DNA of 64,000 nt from Insulibacter thermoxylanivorax (GCF_015472005.1 NZ_BMAQ01000006.1:1-64000), one strand, 5' to 3'; counted from the stretch's first letter, positions 52,989 through 62,741 are shown. Notes: generated by a model from the letters alone, not told the origin. Made by a program: numbers and translations.

Positions 52989-53945
52989 TTATTCGCCTGC
53001 ATACTCAACAGGCATCAACACGATCGCGCCATTCGTCTGATCCACGTAGAAATCCTTGGAGTTGGGATTCAGCTTGCTGTAATCCAAGACGAAGCCCGGC
53101 ATCTGATTCATATACAGATCCGCGATGCGTATGCCGTTCATAAACCCCGCCTCGAACTTCAAACTCGCCGTTCGCTCATCATCTCTCGTCACCATCCCGA
53201 TCAAGATGATGTCGAGGGAATTCTTCGCATAATGCACATACACGTGGTCGGACTGAATGTAATAATCCAACTCCAGATAACGGTTCAACAAATCCTGTTC
53301 GATGCGGAAAGGGGCTCTTGGGCGATCTTGGACCGTGATCTGGCGGATGCGCCGCTGCACCCGATCCTTGTCCGCAATAAGGATCTCATCCAGTACATTG
53401 GCTTCTTTCGCCCAGAGTGAATCCGCGGCATCAGCGATCTCTTCATCCGTCAGATGGCCGTATTCGGCAAGGAATTCTTCGCGGGATCGGAGATTGGCTT
53501 CGATCATCTGCAGCAGCTGTTCATAGCTCGCCAAGGCATCCCGTGCCGCCTTTACCGTCCGATACTCGAGATACAGCCGATTCAAGGCAGCCAGGTCCTG
53601 ATCCAGTTTGAGCTCGATCAAGCGCAGATTCGCCAGCACATCGACGATCGAATCGGCATCCAGGATAAAGTTCAGCATCACATCGGTGCCGATGGATTGG
53701 TAGAATTGGAGAAGCGGGATCTGCTCATCCTGCTTCACCGTAAATGCCGCATTCAACCGCTCAACGTGGGGCGTAAGGTTCTCGATCTGAATGCGCGTAT
53801 CCTCCAGTTCCGCGCGGAGACGCTCCGTCGCATCCTCATCACGAATATCGACAAGGAAATCCTTGAACGCTCCGACCACATGGGCATAAACCGCCGTCGG
53901 GAAGAGAAGCAAGAGCAGCAGGAGCAGCCATATCCGCCTACGCAT
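52989..53945 (-). CDS. Secreted coiled-coil protein, FtsX partner candidate
   Basis: A 318-residue protein with an N-terminal signal (LLLLLLLLFPTAVYA) and extended helical segments predicted as coiled coil (about residues 35-80 and 110-180). The C-terminal ~100 residues are a beta-rich domain (LKFEAGFMNGIRIADLYMNQ). It has no M23, NlpC/P60 or amidase catalytic motif. It overlaps FtsX by 8 bases. The layout is like EnvC/PcsB/CwlO regulators that FtsX activates, minus the hydrolase. Function is inferred from position. Confidence 0.7.
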   Translation of the reverse strand: MRRRIWLLLLLLLLFPTAVYAHVVGAFKDFLVDIRDEDATERLRAELEDTRIQIENLTPHVERLNAAFTVKQDEQIPLLQFYQSIGTDVMLNFILDADSIVDVLANLRLIELKLDQDLAALNRLYLEYRTVKAARDALASYEQLLQMIEANLRSREEFLAEYGHLTDEEIADAADSLWAKEANVLDEILIADKDRVQRRIRQITVQDRPRAPFRIEQDLLNRYLELDYYIQSDHVYVHYAKNSLDIILIGMVTRDDERTASLKFEAGFMNGIRIADLYMNQMPGFVLDYSKLNPNSKDFYVDQTNGAIVLMPVEYAGE

Positions 53946-54903
53946 GTTTCATCAACTTCCTTGTCGAGAGATAGGTGCCGACCAGGCCGATCCCGACCCC
54001 GAAAGCGATGATCCCGAGGAGTATGAGATTCAACGCCGGTCGACTGAAATCAAACACCGCGGAGAAGCGGATCTGCAGCTCATATAGGGCGTAATAATAG
54101 ATCAGATAGACGGCGAAGGCAGCGATCAGACTGCCGATGAAGCCGATGATGACGCCTTCTAAGAGAAATTGTCCGCGCACATGGCTTTCCTTCGCTCCGA
54201 GGAGCAGCTTGACGCGGATATCCTTCTGCCGCTGATACAGCGCCAGATTCATCGCGATGCTTACGGTTAAGACTGATGCAAGCAGGAACACGATGAGGAT
54301 GATCAAACCATATGTACTCGCAGTATTCGACCAAGCGACTACCTGCTTGGCGAATTCCTGCGCATAGATCACATCCGTGATGCCCCGGGTCGCTGCCAGC
54401 TGCTCAGCTACGAGATTCGCCTGGGCAGAATCGGTGACCTCGATCAAGATCGCATCCGGCAGCTTGCTGTCGCGGAAGGAGTCAAAGAGATGCGGCATAT
54501 CACGGAAGAACCGCTGGAGCTTGTCCAAGGCATCGTCCCGCGTCTCGATCTCCACGCTCTTCACGAAGCTGGTTTCCTCCAGGATCCTCGCAGCCTCTTC
54601 AGTATCGATCTCTGGATCGACGAAGACTTTGATCTTCACCTGATCATTCAGATAACGGATCACATCATCGACGCCTGCAGCGAGCAGCACCATCGCCCCG
54701 GTGAGCGTCAGCGAGATGAAGATCAGCAGGATCGTCGCGATCGCTGCGCCGGCATTGCGCCGGATGCCGTCCTGAACGTCGCGCAGATAGTAGCTGAGTA
54801 CCGTACCGCCTGTGCGCGGCAGTCTGGATACACGCTGCACGGCTGCTGCCGGTGCCCGTTTAGGCATGTCCATCTTGGGTCCGTCCATTCTCTCAATCTT
54901 CAT
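53938..54903 (-). CDS. ftsX: FtsX-like ABC transporter permease
   Basis: A 321-residue FtsX/MacB-like permease. After a 45-residue cytoplasmic N-terminus (KAPAAAVQ-type, basic) come a first helix (about residues 50-75), an extracytoplasmic domain (ECD, about 80-200) and three more helices (about 205-228, 252-275, 290-312). ECD features KIKVFVDPEIDTEEAARIL match FtsX. It overlaps ftsE (ATGA) and the coiled-coil gene. Its neighbours suggest it signals to a wall-related partner. Confidence 0.85.
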   Translation of the reverse strand: MKIERMDGPKMDMPKRAPAAAVQRVSRLPRTGGTVLSYYLRDVQDGIRRNAGAAIATILLIFISLTLTGAMVLLAAGVDDVIRYLNDQVKIKVFVDPEIDTEEAARILEETSFVKSVEIETRDDALDKLQRFFRDMPHLFDSFRDSKLPDAILIEVTDSAQANLVAEQLAATRGITDVIYAQEFAKQVVAWSNTASTYGLIILIVFLLASVLTVSIAMNLALYQRQKDIRVKLLLGAKESHVRGQFLLEGVIIGFIGSLIAAFAVYLIYYYALYELQIRFSAVFDFSRPALNLILLGIIAFGVGIGLVGTYLSTRKLMKHA

Positions 54904-55544
54904 TCTTCTACTCGCCCCTCTCTGACATAGAGCGTCCGTGCTTGATACTTGTGCGACAGCTCCTCGGCATGGGTGACGATGAACATGGTGATGCCCTCTT
55001 CTTCGTTTAGTTGTTTGAGCAGATCTAAGATCTTCTCTGCGTTGGCAGGATCAAGGTTGCCCGTCGGTTCATCGGCCAGCAGCACCTTCGGTTTGTTCAG
55101 CAGGGCCCGCGCGATCGCCACCCGCTGCTGTTCTCCGCCGGAGAGCTCGTGGGGGTAGCGGTCTTGCTTGCCGCTGAGGCCGACGCGGTGAAGCAGATTC
55201 AGCGTCTCCTGTTTGATCTCATCTTCTCTTCTGCCGATCACCTCCCCCGCCAAAGCGACATTCTCATAGACCGTCTTGCGGCCCAAGAGCTCGAAGGTTT
55301 GGAAGATCGTGCCGGCGATACGGCGGCTTTCATAACGGGCCAGCGAGCGCAGCGGTTTCCCGTCCAAGGTCACTTCGCCGCTGTAGTCTTCGATATCCCG
55401 ATACAGGATCTTCAGCAGCGTGCTCTTGCCTGAACCGGAATCCCCTTTGAGGAAGACATATTCTCCCCGTTCAATGCGAAAATTCACATCCCTTAACACC
55501 GGCACCTGACGATAGGATTTCTCGACATGCTTCATCTCGATCAT
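54900..55544 (-). CDS. ftsE: FtsE-like ABC transporter ATP-binding protein
   Basis: A 214-residue ATPase. Walker [11 protein letters not shown]-loop [12 protein letters not shown], signature LSGGEQQR and Walker [13 protein letters not shown] are all intact; H-loop is in [11 protein letters not shown] at 55544 follows GAGGGAGAG. It is coupled to FtsX by an ATGA overlap. Whether it is the primary FtsEX or a paralogue cannot be told from this window. Confidence 0.88.
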   Translation of the reverse strand: MIEMKHVEKSYRQVPVLRDVNFRIERGEYVFLKGDSGSGKSTLLKILYRDIEDYSGEVTLDGKPLRSLARYESRRIAGTIFQTFELLGRKTVYENVALAGEVIGRREDEIKQETLNLLHRVGLSGKQDRYPHELSGGEQQRVAIARALLNKPKVLLADEPTGNLDPANAEKILDLLKQLNEEEGITMFIVTHAEELSHKYQARTLYVREGRVEE

Positions 55545-55632
55545 CCGCTGCTCTCCCTCTTTCGACGATTTCAACATGTTCTTGCTAGATTCATGATGAT
55601 TCCGTGATAGATTCCACCGGGATGAATGCAAC

Positions 55633-55687
55633 AAAAAAAGTGCCATACAATTCTTTCAATCCTTTCAAAAGAATTGTATAGCACTTT
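55633..55687 (-). terminator. Terminator between ymcA and the FtsEX-like operon
   Basis: A long stem (AAAGTGC, then ATACAATTCTTT on one side, AAAGAATTGTAT then GCACTTT on the other, with one mismatch) followed by seven T residues on the minus strand. It separates the ymcA transcript from ftsE. Confidence 0.85.
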
Positions 55688-55716
55688 GTGGAAAATTGGA
55701 AGACTTTTGATTGATT

Positions 55717-56154
55717 TTAGTCACATTTTGCCGGCGGATTTCCATGATCCGAGTCGAGATTGATCTTCTCGGACAGCGATTCTTTGATGACGGACACGAC
55801 CATCTGCAGCAGATAGTTGATGTCCGCTTGCGTCTGTTGGAACTGTGCAACGATCGGAATTTGATCAAGTTCGTCCTGCAGTTCTTCGATCTCCTTCTCG
55901 ATTTTTCGCACCATCTGCTCATTTTTGAACGTGGTTTCGAAGGCGACTAGTTCCTTTTGTTTTTTCTTGATCAATTTAATTATCGATTGGACGCGTTCGT
56001 TCTCTTGAATCTGTTTCTCCGCCTTGCGGTAGATGGCCACTTCCTCGGAAGCAGCAATCACATCTGCCAGCTCCTGCGCCTTTTTCATGATGTCGCCGCG
56101 GACATAGAGGTCGCGGACATGAACCAATTTCAATTCTTGTGCTTGTTCAGACAT
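55717..56154 (-). CDS. ymcA: YlbF family regulator YmcA (RicA)
   Basis: A 145-residue helical protein, part of the RicA-RicF-RicT (Y) complex that with RNase Y controls RNA processing, biofilm and sporulation in Bacillus. Helices dominate (DIMKKAQELADVIAASEEV, KELVAFETTFKNEQMVRKIE). ATG at 56154 follows GAAGGAG. It lies 32 bases after miaB, and the same order (miaB-ymcA) is found in Bacillus. Confidence 0.85.
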   Translation of the reverse strand: MSEQAQELKLVHVRDLYVRGDIMKKAQELADVIAASEEVAIYRKAEKQIQENERVQSIIKLIKKKQKELVAFETTFKNEQMVRKIEKEIEELQDELDQIPIVAQFQQTQADINYLLQMVVSVIKESLSEKINLDSDHGNPPAKCD

Positions 56155-56186
56155 GGGATACACTCCTTCTATTCAGCGCTGGCCGC

Positions 56187-57665
56187 TCACGCTTCCAAAG
56201 CGTGGACCGCTGCGATTTCACCTTTGAACAACCAGGTCTGAACCTCGGTGATCTTGACATCGATGAATTGACCTGTAAGCGAAGCCGGTCCCTTGAAATG
56301 AACGAGTTTGTTCGTTCTGGTGCGGCCGGAAAGGAATTCGGGATTGTTCTTGCTGACGCCTTCGACGAGCACTTCTACCGTCTGACCGCTCAGCTTCATG
56401 TTGTCCTTCAGACTGAGTTCAGCGACCAATTCATTCAAGCGATTCAAGCGCTCTTTCTTCACTTCCATCGGCACATCATCGGCCATCTTGGCTGCTGGCG
56501 TGCCCTCACGCGGAGAGTAGATGAAGGTAAAGGCTGAAGCGAACTCTGCTTCGCGCACCAGAGACATCGTCTCCTCGAACTGCGCATCGGTCTCGCCTGG
56601 GAAGCCCACGATGATGTCCGTTGTTAAGACCACGTTCGGAATCGCTTCTTTGATCTTGCGCACCAGCTCAAGATAGGACTCCCTCGTATACTTGCGGCTC
56701 ATCTTCTTCAGGATCTCATTGCTTCCCGACTGCACAGGCAGGTGGATATGTTCGACCATATTGCCGCCGCGGGCCAGCACTTCGATCAGCTTATCATCGA
56801 AATCGCGCGGATGGGAAGTCGTGAACCGCACACGCGGAATATCGATCTTCTGAATATCCGCCATCAGATCGGCAAAGCGGTAGTCGATATCCTCGAAATC
56901 CTTGCCGTAGGCATTCACGTTCTGGCCAAGCAGCGTGATCTCCTTGTATCCTTGGCGAGCCAGCTCGCGTACCTCCGCGATTACGTCCGCCGGCCTCCGG
57001 CTGCGCTCCTTCCCTCTCGTATAAGGAACGATGCAGTACGTGCAGAACTTATCGCAGCCGTACATGATGTTCACCCATGCTTTCAAACCGGCGCGCTTCT
57101 TCGGCAGGTTCTCGATGATGTCGCCTTCCTTCGACCAGACTTCGACAACCATCTCCTTGGCGAACACCGCTTCGCGAAGCAGCTCCGGCAAGCGATGGAT
57201 ATTATGGGTGCCGAAGATCAGATCAACGTACTGATGTCTGGTCAAGATGCGATTGACCACGCCTTCCTCTTGCGACATGCAGCCGCATACGCCGAGGATG
57301 AGATCGGGCTTTTCCTTCTTCAGCGATTTGAGATGACCGAGTTCGCCGAACACCCTGTCTTCCGCATTTTCACGAACCGCACAGGTGTTCAGCAAGATGA
57401 CATCCGCTTCCTCCCGGTTATCGGTCCAAGTGTAGCCCATCTCCTCGAGCATGCCCATCATCATCTCGCTGTCATGCTCGTTCATCTGACAACCGTAAGT
57501 TTGGATATGATAGAATTTGCCCTTGCCCATAGATTTAAGATCATCAGCGATCTTAAAATCATAATGAACACGAACATCCTCCTTACCGCGTCTCTTCGCG
57601 TCTCGGTAGGATGGCGGTTGAAAATATATCGAATAGTCCTTTGCAGGTTTCTTACGATCCGTCAC
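56187..57665 (-). CDS. miaB: tRNA-2-methylthio-N6-isopentenyladenosine synthase MiaB
   Basis: A 492-residue radical SAM enzyme that methylthiolates A37 in tRNAs. The N-terminal cluster domain ([31 protein letters not shown]), the radical SAM motif CDKFCTYC and the C-terminal TRAM domain are visible. The start is probably the GTG at 57665, since AAAGGA is 9 bases upstream; the GTG three codons earlier is too close. It leads the ymcA gene. Confidence 0.95.
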   Translation of the reverse strand: MTDRKKPAKDYSIYFQPPSYRDAKRRGKEDVRVHYDFKIADDLKSMGKGKFYHIQTYGCQMNEHDSEMMMGMLEEMGYTWTDNREEADVILLNTCAVRENAEDRVFGELGHLKSLKKEKPDLILGVCGCMSQEEGVVNRILTRHQYVDLIFGTHNIHRLPELLREAVFAKEMVVEVWSKEGDIIENLPKKRAGLKAWVNIMYGCDKFCTYCIVPYTRGKERSRRPADVIAEVRELARQGYKEITLLGQNVNAYGKDFEDIDYRFADLMADIQKIDIPRVRFTTSHPRDFDDKLIEVLARGGNMVEHIHLPVQSGSNEILKKMSRKYTRESYLELVRKIKEAIPNVVLTTDIIVGFPGETDAQFEETMSLVREAEFASAFTFIYSPREGTPAAKMADDVPMEVKKERLNRLNELVAELSLKDNMKLSGQTVEVLVEGVSKNNPEFLSGRTRTNKLVHFKGPASLTGQFIDVKITEVQTWLFKGEIAAVHALEA

Positions 57666-57852
57666 ACTGCGCACATCCTTTCTCTCGCAAACCTTTCACC
57701 ATTATAGCACCACTGTGTGAATAAGATCAATTTCTAGCTTACACCAGCAAGGAAGCCGCAGTGCAACGGGTTCTGTGCGTAATTACGCTGAGATTGCAGC
57801 TCTGATCCAAAGAGCTGACCAGCAGGTCCGGCAGATCCTCTCACTGCTGCGA

Positions 57853-58425
57853 TTATTCGTCGAGGATGATCGCTTCCCCGCCGTTTTTGACGCCGGCAGC
57901 ATTGGCCTCATCCGTATCGATATGCATGTCCAAAGCGAATTGGTCGGAGACACGCGCGATGACATCTTCAAAGATGAGCGGGCGTTCACCGATGACTCTG
58001 ACGCGCAGCTTCTGCTTGTCTTCGATGCCCCACTTCTTCGCATCCTCCGTATGGAAGTGGATATGGCGCGCTGCGACGATCACTCCTTCTTCAATCTCTA
58101 CTTCACCGGCAGGTCCGATGATCTTCACGCCCGGCGTGCCGGCGATATCTCCGGATTCACGCACCGGTGCTGGAATGCCCAAAGCATAGGAATCCGTACG
58201 CGAAATTTCAAGCTGCGTCTTGCTCCGTGCAGGACCAAGAATACGAACTTTGTCGAATCTGCCCTTAGGACCGACAACGGCGACGGTTTCTTCTGCAGCA
58301 TATTGCCCCGGCTGCGAGAGGTCTTTCAAGACCTTGAGTTCATAGCCCTTGCCAAACAGAATCTCAATATGTTCTTGAGAAAGATGGATATGTCTTGCCG
58401 ATACGCCTACTGGTACTTTTTTCAT
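57853..58425 (-). CDS. pduL: Phosphate propanoyltransferase PduL-type phosphotransacylase
   Basis: A 190-residue PduL family phosphotransacylase that interconverts acyl-CoA and acyl phosphate. The zinc-site blocks SARHIHLS (residues 9-16) and AARHIHFHTED are seen, together with KTQLEISRTDSYALGI. No microcompartment genes adjoin, so a cytoplasmic acetate/propionate role is likely. The ATG is preceded by AGAAAGGA. Confidence 0.9.
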   Translation of the reverse strand: MKKVPVGVSARHIHLSQEHIEILFGKGYELKVLKDLSQPGQYAAEETVAVVGPKGRFDKVRILGPARSKTQLEISRTDSYALGIPAPVRESGDIAGTPGVKIIGPAGEVEIEEGVIVAARHIHFHTEDAKKWGIEDKQKLRVRVIGERPLIFEDVIARVSDQFALDMHIDTDEANAAGVKNGGEAIILDE

Positions 58426-58524
58426 AAACGATCACTTTCCTTTCTAAGTTCGATGGCATAAAAAGTATAGTATCATCATGCGTTATACAATTATAATTAT
58501 ACGCCAATAAATCATTATAAGCCA

Positions 58525-58562
58525 AAAACAAACAAGCGGCATACGGTCTTACCCGTTGCCGC
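58525..58562 (-). terminator. Terminator of korB
   Basis: Stem GCGGCAACGG/CCGTATGCCGC with one mismatch and a T-rich tail (TTGTTTGTTTTT) on the minus strand, 16 bases past the korB stop. Confidence 0.65.
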
Positions 58563-58577
58563 CGGATGTTCATAAAT

Positions 58578-59444
58578 TTATCTAAATTCCACCATCAATT
58601 CTTCAAAATCTTCCTCTGTTAATCTGATATCCTGATTGACAAGGGGTTCTTTCTTGAAACCCGGTACGAGATCTTCATAGGACTTGCGTGATGTATCTTG
58701 ATAGATCAAGCCTGTCAGCAGCCCGTTCGTCTCCATGATCTTGCTCATCGCCATTACCCGGTTGGACGGGTCATAGTCCTCGAATTCGGCGAGATCAACG
58801 ATATTCTCCTTGAACCAATCGTAGGTATTGATCTTGTTGAAGGTGACGCAAGGGCTGAATACGTTGATAAAGGCGAATCCTTCGTGTTTGATCCCCTGTT
58901 CGATCAGCTCTGTCAGCTGTTTGAGATTGCTGGAAAAAGACTGGGCAACGAAGGTTGCGCCGGCAGCCATCGCGATCTCAAGGGGCGAAAGCGGGGATTC
59001 CACGGAGCCCTCCGGAGTCGACTTCGTCTTGAAACCGAAGGCGCTGCGCGGTGAAGTTTGACCCTTCGTCAAACCATAGATCTGATTATCCATCACGATG
59101 TAAGTAATATTCACATTGCGCCGAATCGCATGAATCGTATGCCCCATCCCGATGGCAAAGCCGTCCCCGTCACCGCCGGAGGCGATGACCGTCAGATCAC
59201 GGTTAGCCAGCTTCAATCCCTGAGCGATGGGCAGAGCGCGTCCATGGATGCCATGGAAACCATAGCAGTTGATGTAACCGGAGATGCGGCCGGAGCAGCC
59301 GATACCGGACACAATGGCCAGATTCTCCGGCTCTAAGCCTGCATTGGCCGCTGCCCTTTGGATCGCAGCCTGTACGGAGAAGTCCCCGCATCCCGGGCAC
59401 CAGTTCGGCTTGACATTATTGCGGAAGTCTTTAAACGTAGCCAT
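58578..59444 (-). CDS. korB: 2-oxoacid:ferredoxin oxidoreductase subunit beta
   Basis: A 288-residue thiamine-diphosphate subunit. Cys residues in NWCPGCGDFSVQ, TPP-binding GGDGDGFAIGMGHT...VMDNQIYGLT and the NVFSPCVTF segment fit KorB-type. It oxidatively decarboxylates 2-oxoglutarate or a related 2-oxoacid to acyl-CoA, reducing ferredoxin. It starts 1 base after korA. Confidence 0.92.
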   Translation of the reverse strand: MATFKDFRNNVKPNWCPGCGDFSVQAAIQRAAANAGLEPENLAIVSGIGCSGRISGYINCYGFHGIHGRALPIAQGLKLANRDLTVIASGGDGDGFAIGMGHTIHAIRRNVNITYIVMDNQIYGLTKGQTSPRSAFGFKTKSTPEGSVESPLSPLEIAMAAGATFVAQSFSSNLKQLTELIEQGIKHEGFAFINVFSPCVTFNKINTYDWFKENIVDLAEFEDYDPSNRVMAMSKIMETNGLLTGLIYQDTSRKSYEDLVPGFKKEPLVNQDIRLTEEDFEELMVEFR

Positions 59445-59445
59445 C

Positions 59446-61170
59446 TTAGATCAGCTCCTTACAAGCATGGTACAGTTCAGAAGGCAGGAACGGATTGCCG
59501 TCATACTTTAAGATATTGCGAATCTTCTCATGTGATCCGACATGTAATTTGATCTGATCAGCCAGCTGACCGGTGGCATTGTTCTCGACAACGGCGATGA
59601 CCTTCGCCTTCTCGATATATGGTCTAAGTTCTTCTGCCGGGAACGGGCAGATCTGGCGAATCGTGATATGATTCGTCTTCGCATCGAGCCGGCTGCGCGC
59701 CTCATCGATCGTTCCGCCCGTGGATCCCATGCCGATGATCAGGAGATCCGGTTCTTCATGCGGCGCGTCTATCTTGATCGCATCGGTGATGCGCAGGTTC
59801 TTCAGCTTCTTCAGACGCTTCTCCATCATCTTCTTGCGGTTCACATGATTCTCAGAAGGCCTGCCTTCCTGGTCATGTTCGACACCTGTAACATGATGCA
59901 GACCATGCTTGTCGCCGGGGAGAACACGCGGCGATATCCCGTCCTCTGTGAATTCATACCGCTTGAACAGCTCATTGGCAGCAAGCGGCGGAAGGTCCCT
60001 TAACAATTTACCGCGTTCAATCTTTACCCGGCTGAAGTCAAGTTTCTCAGCCGACTGCTTGCCCAGAGACAATTGCAGATCTGTCATGATGATGACCGGG
60101 CATTGGTACTTCTCTGCGATATTGAAGGCTTCCACTGTATCATAGAAGCATTCCTCGATCGTGCTCGGAGCGATCACGACTTTCGGGATCTCTCCATGTG
60201 TGCCGTATACAAGCGCATTCAAATCACTCTGCTCTTGCTTCGTCGGCAGTCCCGTACTCGGGCCGCCGCGCTGTGTATCGACGATGACGATGGGCGTCTC
60301 CGTCATGCCGGCAAGGCCGATCGCTTCCATCATCAGCGACAATCCCGGACCGGCGGAAGCCGTCATCGCCCTGACACCGCCGTAGTTGGCGCCGATCGCC
60401 ATCGTCACTGCAGCGATCTCATCCTCCGTCTGCACGACGGTGCCGCCGTACTTCGGCAGTTTCCTGATCAGGTACTCCATAATCTCGGAAGCCGGTGTAA
60501 TCGGATAAGCTGCCATAATCCGACATCCGGCTGCAAGCGCTCCCAGTCCAATGGCGTCGTTGCCGATCATGAACAGCCTCTCCGCCCCGTCCCCCGGTGC
60601 CAAACGGAACTCTTCCAGCGGACCGCCCGTCAACTCTAAGATGTACTGCGCGCCCCGCGATACCGCTTCCACGTTTTTCTCAACAACAGCAGGTCCTTTG
60701 CGTCCAAACTCCTCTTCCACGACTTCCTTGATGACATCAATCGACAAACCCAGCAAAGCAGCAGATGCCCCCGTAGCCACCATGTTCTTCATCAGCGAAG
60801 TGCCAAGCTCCTCCGCGATGCCGGTGAAGGGTACAGCATACAACTTCGCAGACAGGTTTTCAGGAATGGTCGGGTTAAACTTTGCATCCGCAATAATAAT
60901 TCCGCCTTCCCTTAATTCATGCGCGTTCAGATCGATCGTTTCCTGATCGAACGCAACCAGAATGTCCAGGTCGTCGGAGATCGCGCGGATTGGATAGGTG
61001 CTGATGCGAATCTTGTTGTTGGTATGACCGCCCTTAATCCGAGAAGAGAAATGACGATAACCGTACAGATAATAGCCTAGACGGTTAAGGGCTGTCGAGA
61101 AAATTCTGTCCGTGCTTTCCAAGCCTTCCCCTTGTTGTCCCCCGATCTTCCATGATAGCTGGCTGATCAT
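59446..61170 (-). CDS. korA: 2-oxoacid:ferredoxin oxidoreductase subunit alpha (gamma-alpha fusion)
   Basis: A 574-residue fused subunit. The first ~190 residues are the gamma domain (SWKIGGQQGEGLESTDRIF), then the alpha pyrimidine-binding domain (AAYPITPASEIMEYL, TASAGPGLSLMMEA, VDTQRGGPSTGLPTK). It pairs with korB. Substrate is likely 2-oxoglutarate but pyruvate or branched-chain 2-oxoacids cannot be excluded. Confidence 0.92.
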   Translation of the reverse strand: MISQLSWKIGGQQGEGLESTDRIFSTALNRLGYYLYGYRHFSSRIKGGHTNNKIRISTYPIRAISDDLDILVAFDQETIDLNAHELREGGIIIADAKFNPTIPENLSAKLYAVPFTGIAEELGTSLMKNMVATGASAALLGLSIDVIKEVVEEEFGRKGPAVVEKNVEAVSRGAQYILELTGGPLEEFRLAPGDGAERLFMIGNDAIGLGALAAGCRIMAAYPITPASEIMEYLIRKLPKYGGTVVQTEDEIAAVTMAIGANYGGVRAMTASAGPGLSLMMEAIGLAGMTETPIVIVDTQRGGPSTGLPTKQEQSDLNALVYGTHGEIPKVVIAPSTIEECFYDTVEAFNIAEKYQCPVIIMTDLQLSLGKQSAEKLDFSRVKIERGKLLRDLPPLAANELFKRYEFTEDGISPRVLPGDKHGLHHVTGVEHDQEGRPSENHVNRKKMMEKRLKKLKNLRITDAIKIDAPHEEPDLLIIGMGSTGGTIDEARSRLDAKTNHITIRQICPFPAEELRPYIEKAKVIAVVENNATGQLADQIKLHVGSHEKIRNILKYDGNPFLPSELYHACKELI

Positions 61171-61347
61171 GCAAGTTCATCTCCTAGAATTATTTTAATT
61201 TTAGTCTCTATCTCACCTTAAATATATGATTAGAGTATGGAAAAAGCAAGGGGTGGATAGATAGCTATTTTAGATTGAATCGATGTCGAATTGAGATCGA
61301 TTAAATCGACATGCTTCGCGGTTTTCGGCCATATGAGAGGTGCCGAA

Positions 61348-61384
61348 TAAATAAGAGATGAACCGAAGTTCATCCCTCTTATTC
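61348..61384 (-). terminator. Terminator of the membrane dipeptidase gene
   Basis: AAGAGATGAAC and GTTCATCCCTCTT form a stem (one mismatch) with a CGAA loop and T-rich tail; the stop codon is inside the stem. Confidence 0.7.
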
Positions 61385-62305
61385 CGGCAAGTTGGCCTCG
61401 AGAAACCGCCGCCAATTTTGATGCAGAAATTTCTCAACTTGTTCGCTGCTGTAATGTTTGTGCAAGGCTTCAGTCAACTTCACATATTGTCCTGGATGAG
61501 TCAGTCCGTGTAGATATTCATCGATGCCGTCGAAATCCGAGCCAAAGCCGACATGATCTTCCCCTCCCAAGGAACATACGTGGTCAAGATGCTTCAGCAC
61601 ATCAGCGATCCCCTGCCCGCCGCCGATAAAATCCGGGACGAAGGTAATGCCGATGCATCCGCCGCGAACGATCACCGCTTGGATCTGCTCATCGCTTAGA
61701 TTGCGAGGATGACCGGTGACCGCTGCTGCGTTGGAATGAGATGCGATGACCGGCCGCTTGCCAAACTCCAGCACCTCCCAGAATCCCGGCTCATTCAGGT
61801 GAGAGATGTCGATGATCATCCCGATCTCATCACAGCGGGCCACAAGTTCTCTTCCCTTAAGCGTAAGTCCCGCCCTCCTCTCCTCCAACACGCCGTCCGC
61901 CGCCCAGTTCGCATAGTTCCATGTCAGCCCGAGACAGCGCACACCCAGATCATAAGCCCGCTGCAAGTATTCCAGGCTGCCCATCAGTCCTTCTGCGCCT
62001 TCGAGGGTGAGGAGAGCGCCGATTCCGCCTTCCCGCTCTGCGCGGCTGAGGTCCTCACGGCTCTTGACGAAGACCATCTTCGGCCGGCTTAAGATCGAAG
62101 TGTGGAAGGCATGCACCGCTTCTTCTACCATCTCGAAGGTCGGCACCCGGTCCTCCGGCAGGAAGATGGCAAAGGCTTGCAGTCCGATCCCGCCCTCCAC
62201 CAGCCGTTCATAGGTCACATCCAAGGTCTTGTCATCCGAGAAACTGAGTCTCGGCTCCAGCAGCATCTTATATAACACATCGCAATGCAGATCATAGATT
62301 CGCAT
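61379..62305 (-). CDS. Membrane dipeptidase (renal dipeptidase family, M19)
   Basis: A 308-residue zinc dipeptidase. HxD of DLHCDVLYK (residues 6-9), Glu in LTLEGAEGL, His in ISHLNEPG and VIASHSNAAAV match the M19 metal site. It cleaves dipeptides, often L-D or dehydro types. No signal peptide is present. It occupies the position where Bacillus has tdh-kbl in this block. Confidence 0.9.
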   Translation of the reverse strand: MRIYDLHCDVLYKMLLEPRLSFSDDKTLDVTYERLVEGGIGLQAFAIFLPEDRVPTFEMVEEAVHAFHTSILSRPKMVFVKSREDLSRAEREGGIGALLTLEGAEGLMGSLEYLQRAYDLGVRCLGLTWNYANWAADGVLEERRAGLTLKGRELVARCDEIGMIIDISHLNEPGFWEVLEFGKRPVIASHSNAAAVTGHPRNLSDEQIQAVIVRGGCIGITFVPDFIGGGQGIADVLKHLDHVCSLGGEDHVGFGSDFDGIDEYLHGLTHPGQYVKLTEALHKHYSSEQVEKFLHQNWRRFLEANLPE

Positions 62306-62352
62306 GGGATCCCTCCGTAATTTCTTTGATGTTATCGCTGATCAAATGACAT

Positions 62353-62384
62353 AAAAAAACCTGTTTACAACCGTAAACAGGTCG
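62353..62384 (-). terminator. Terminator of spoVS
   Basis: Stem ACCTGTTTAC/GTAAACAGGT with a 4-base loop, followed by seven T residues on the minus strand. Confidence 0.9.
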
Positions 62385-62407
62385 ATGGATTATCTTCCAC
62401 TCATACT

Positions 62408-62668
62408 TTATCTAGGTTCTACGATGAGCTTGATCGCTGTGCGATCTTCCCCGTCAATGACGATATCAGTGAAGGCAGGAATACAGATCAGGTCAACTCC
62501 ACTAGGCGCTACAAATCCTCTTGCGATAGCGACTGCCTTTATCGCTTGATTAAGCGCACCTGCACCGATCGCCTGTAATTCAGCGGCGCCGCGTTCACGC
62601 AGAACGCCAGCAAGTGCACCAGCCACCGAGTTTGGGTTGGACTTTGCAGAAACTTTTAATACTTCCAT
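62408..62668 (-). CDS. spoVS: Stage V sporulation protein S
   Basis: An 86-residue SpoVS, an Alba-like small protein needed for spore coat/septation stages in Bacillus. Blocks VSAKSNPNSVAGALAGVLRE and GAGALNQAIKAVAIARGF are conserved. ATG at 62668 follows GAGGAGGTACTGTTC. It has its own sigma-H-type promoter and terminator. Confidence 0.95.
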   Translation of the reverse strand: MEVLKVSAKSNPNSVAGALAGVLRERGAAELQAIGAGALNQAIKAVAIARGFVAPSGVDLICIPAFTDIVIDGEDRTAIKLIVEPR

Positions 62669-62712
62669 GAACAGTACCTCCTCGGGAACGATGATGATTC
62701 CTGTAGTAATAC

Positions 62713-62741
62713 TTATTCGAGAGAAGCAAAAAAATTCCTTC
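62713..62741 (-). promoter_or_regulatory. Sigma-H promoter of spoVS
   Basis: Minus-strand GAAGGAATT (62733-62741) and CTCGAATAA (62713-62721) separated by 11 bases. It matches RNAGGAWWW and RNNGAATWW except for one base. In Bacillus, spoVS is known to be sigma-H dependent. Confidence 0.7.

Noticed and set aside
55633..55687. The 19-base hairpin near ftsE as a mobile-element end
   Set aside because: It has a T-run in the right place after ymcA and no flanking target duplication.
56742..57707. A 321-codon plus-strand open frame
   Set aside because: Antisense to miaB, whose motifs are intact on the other strand.
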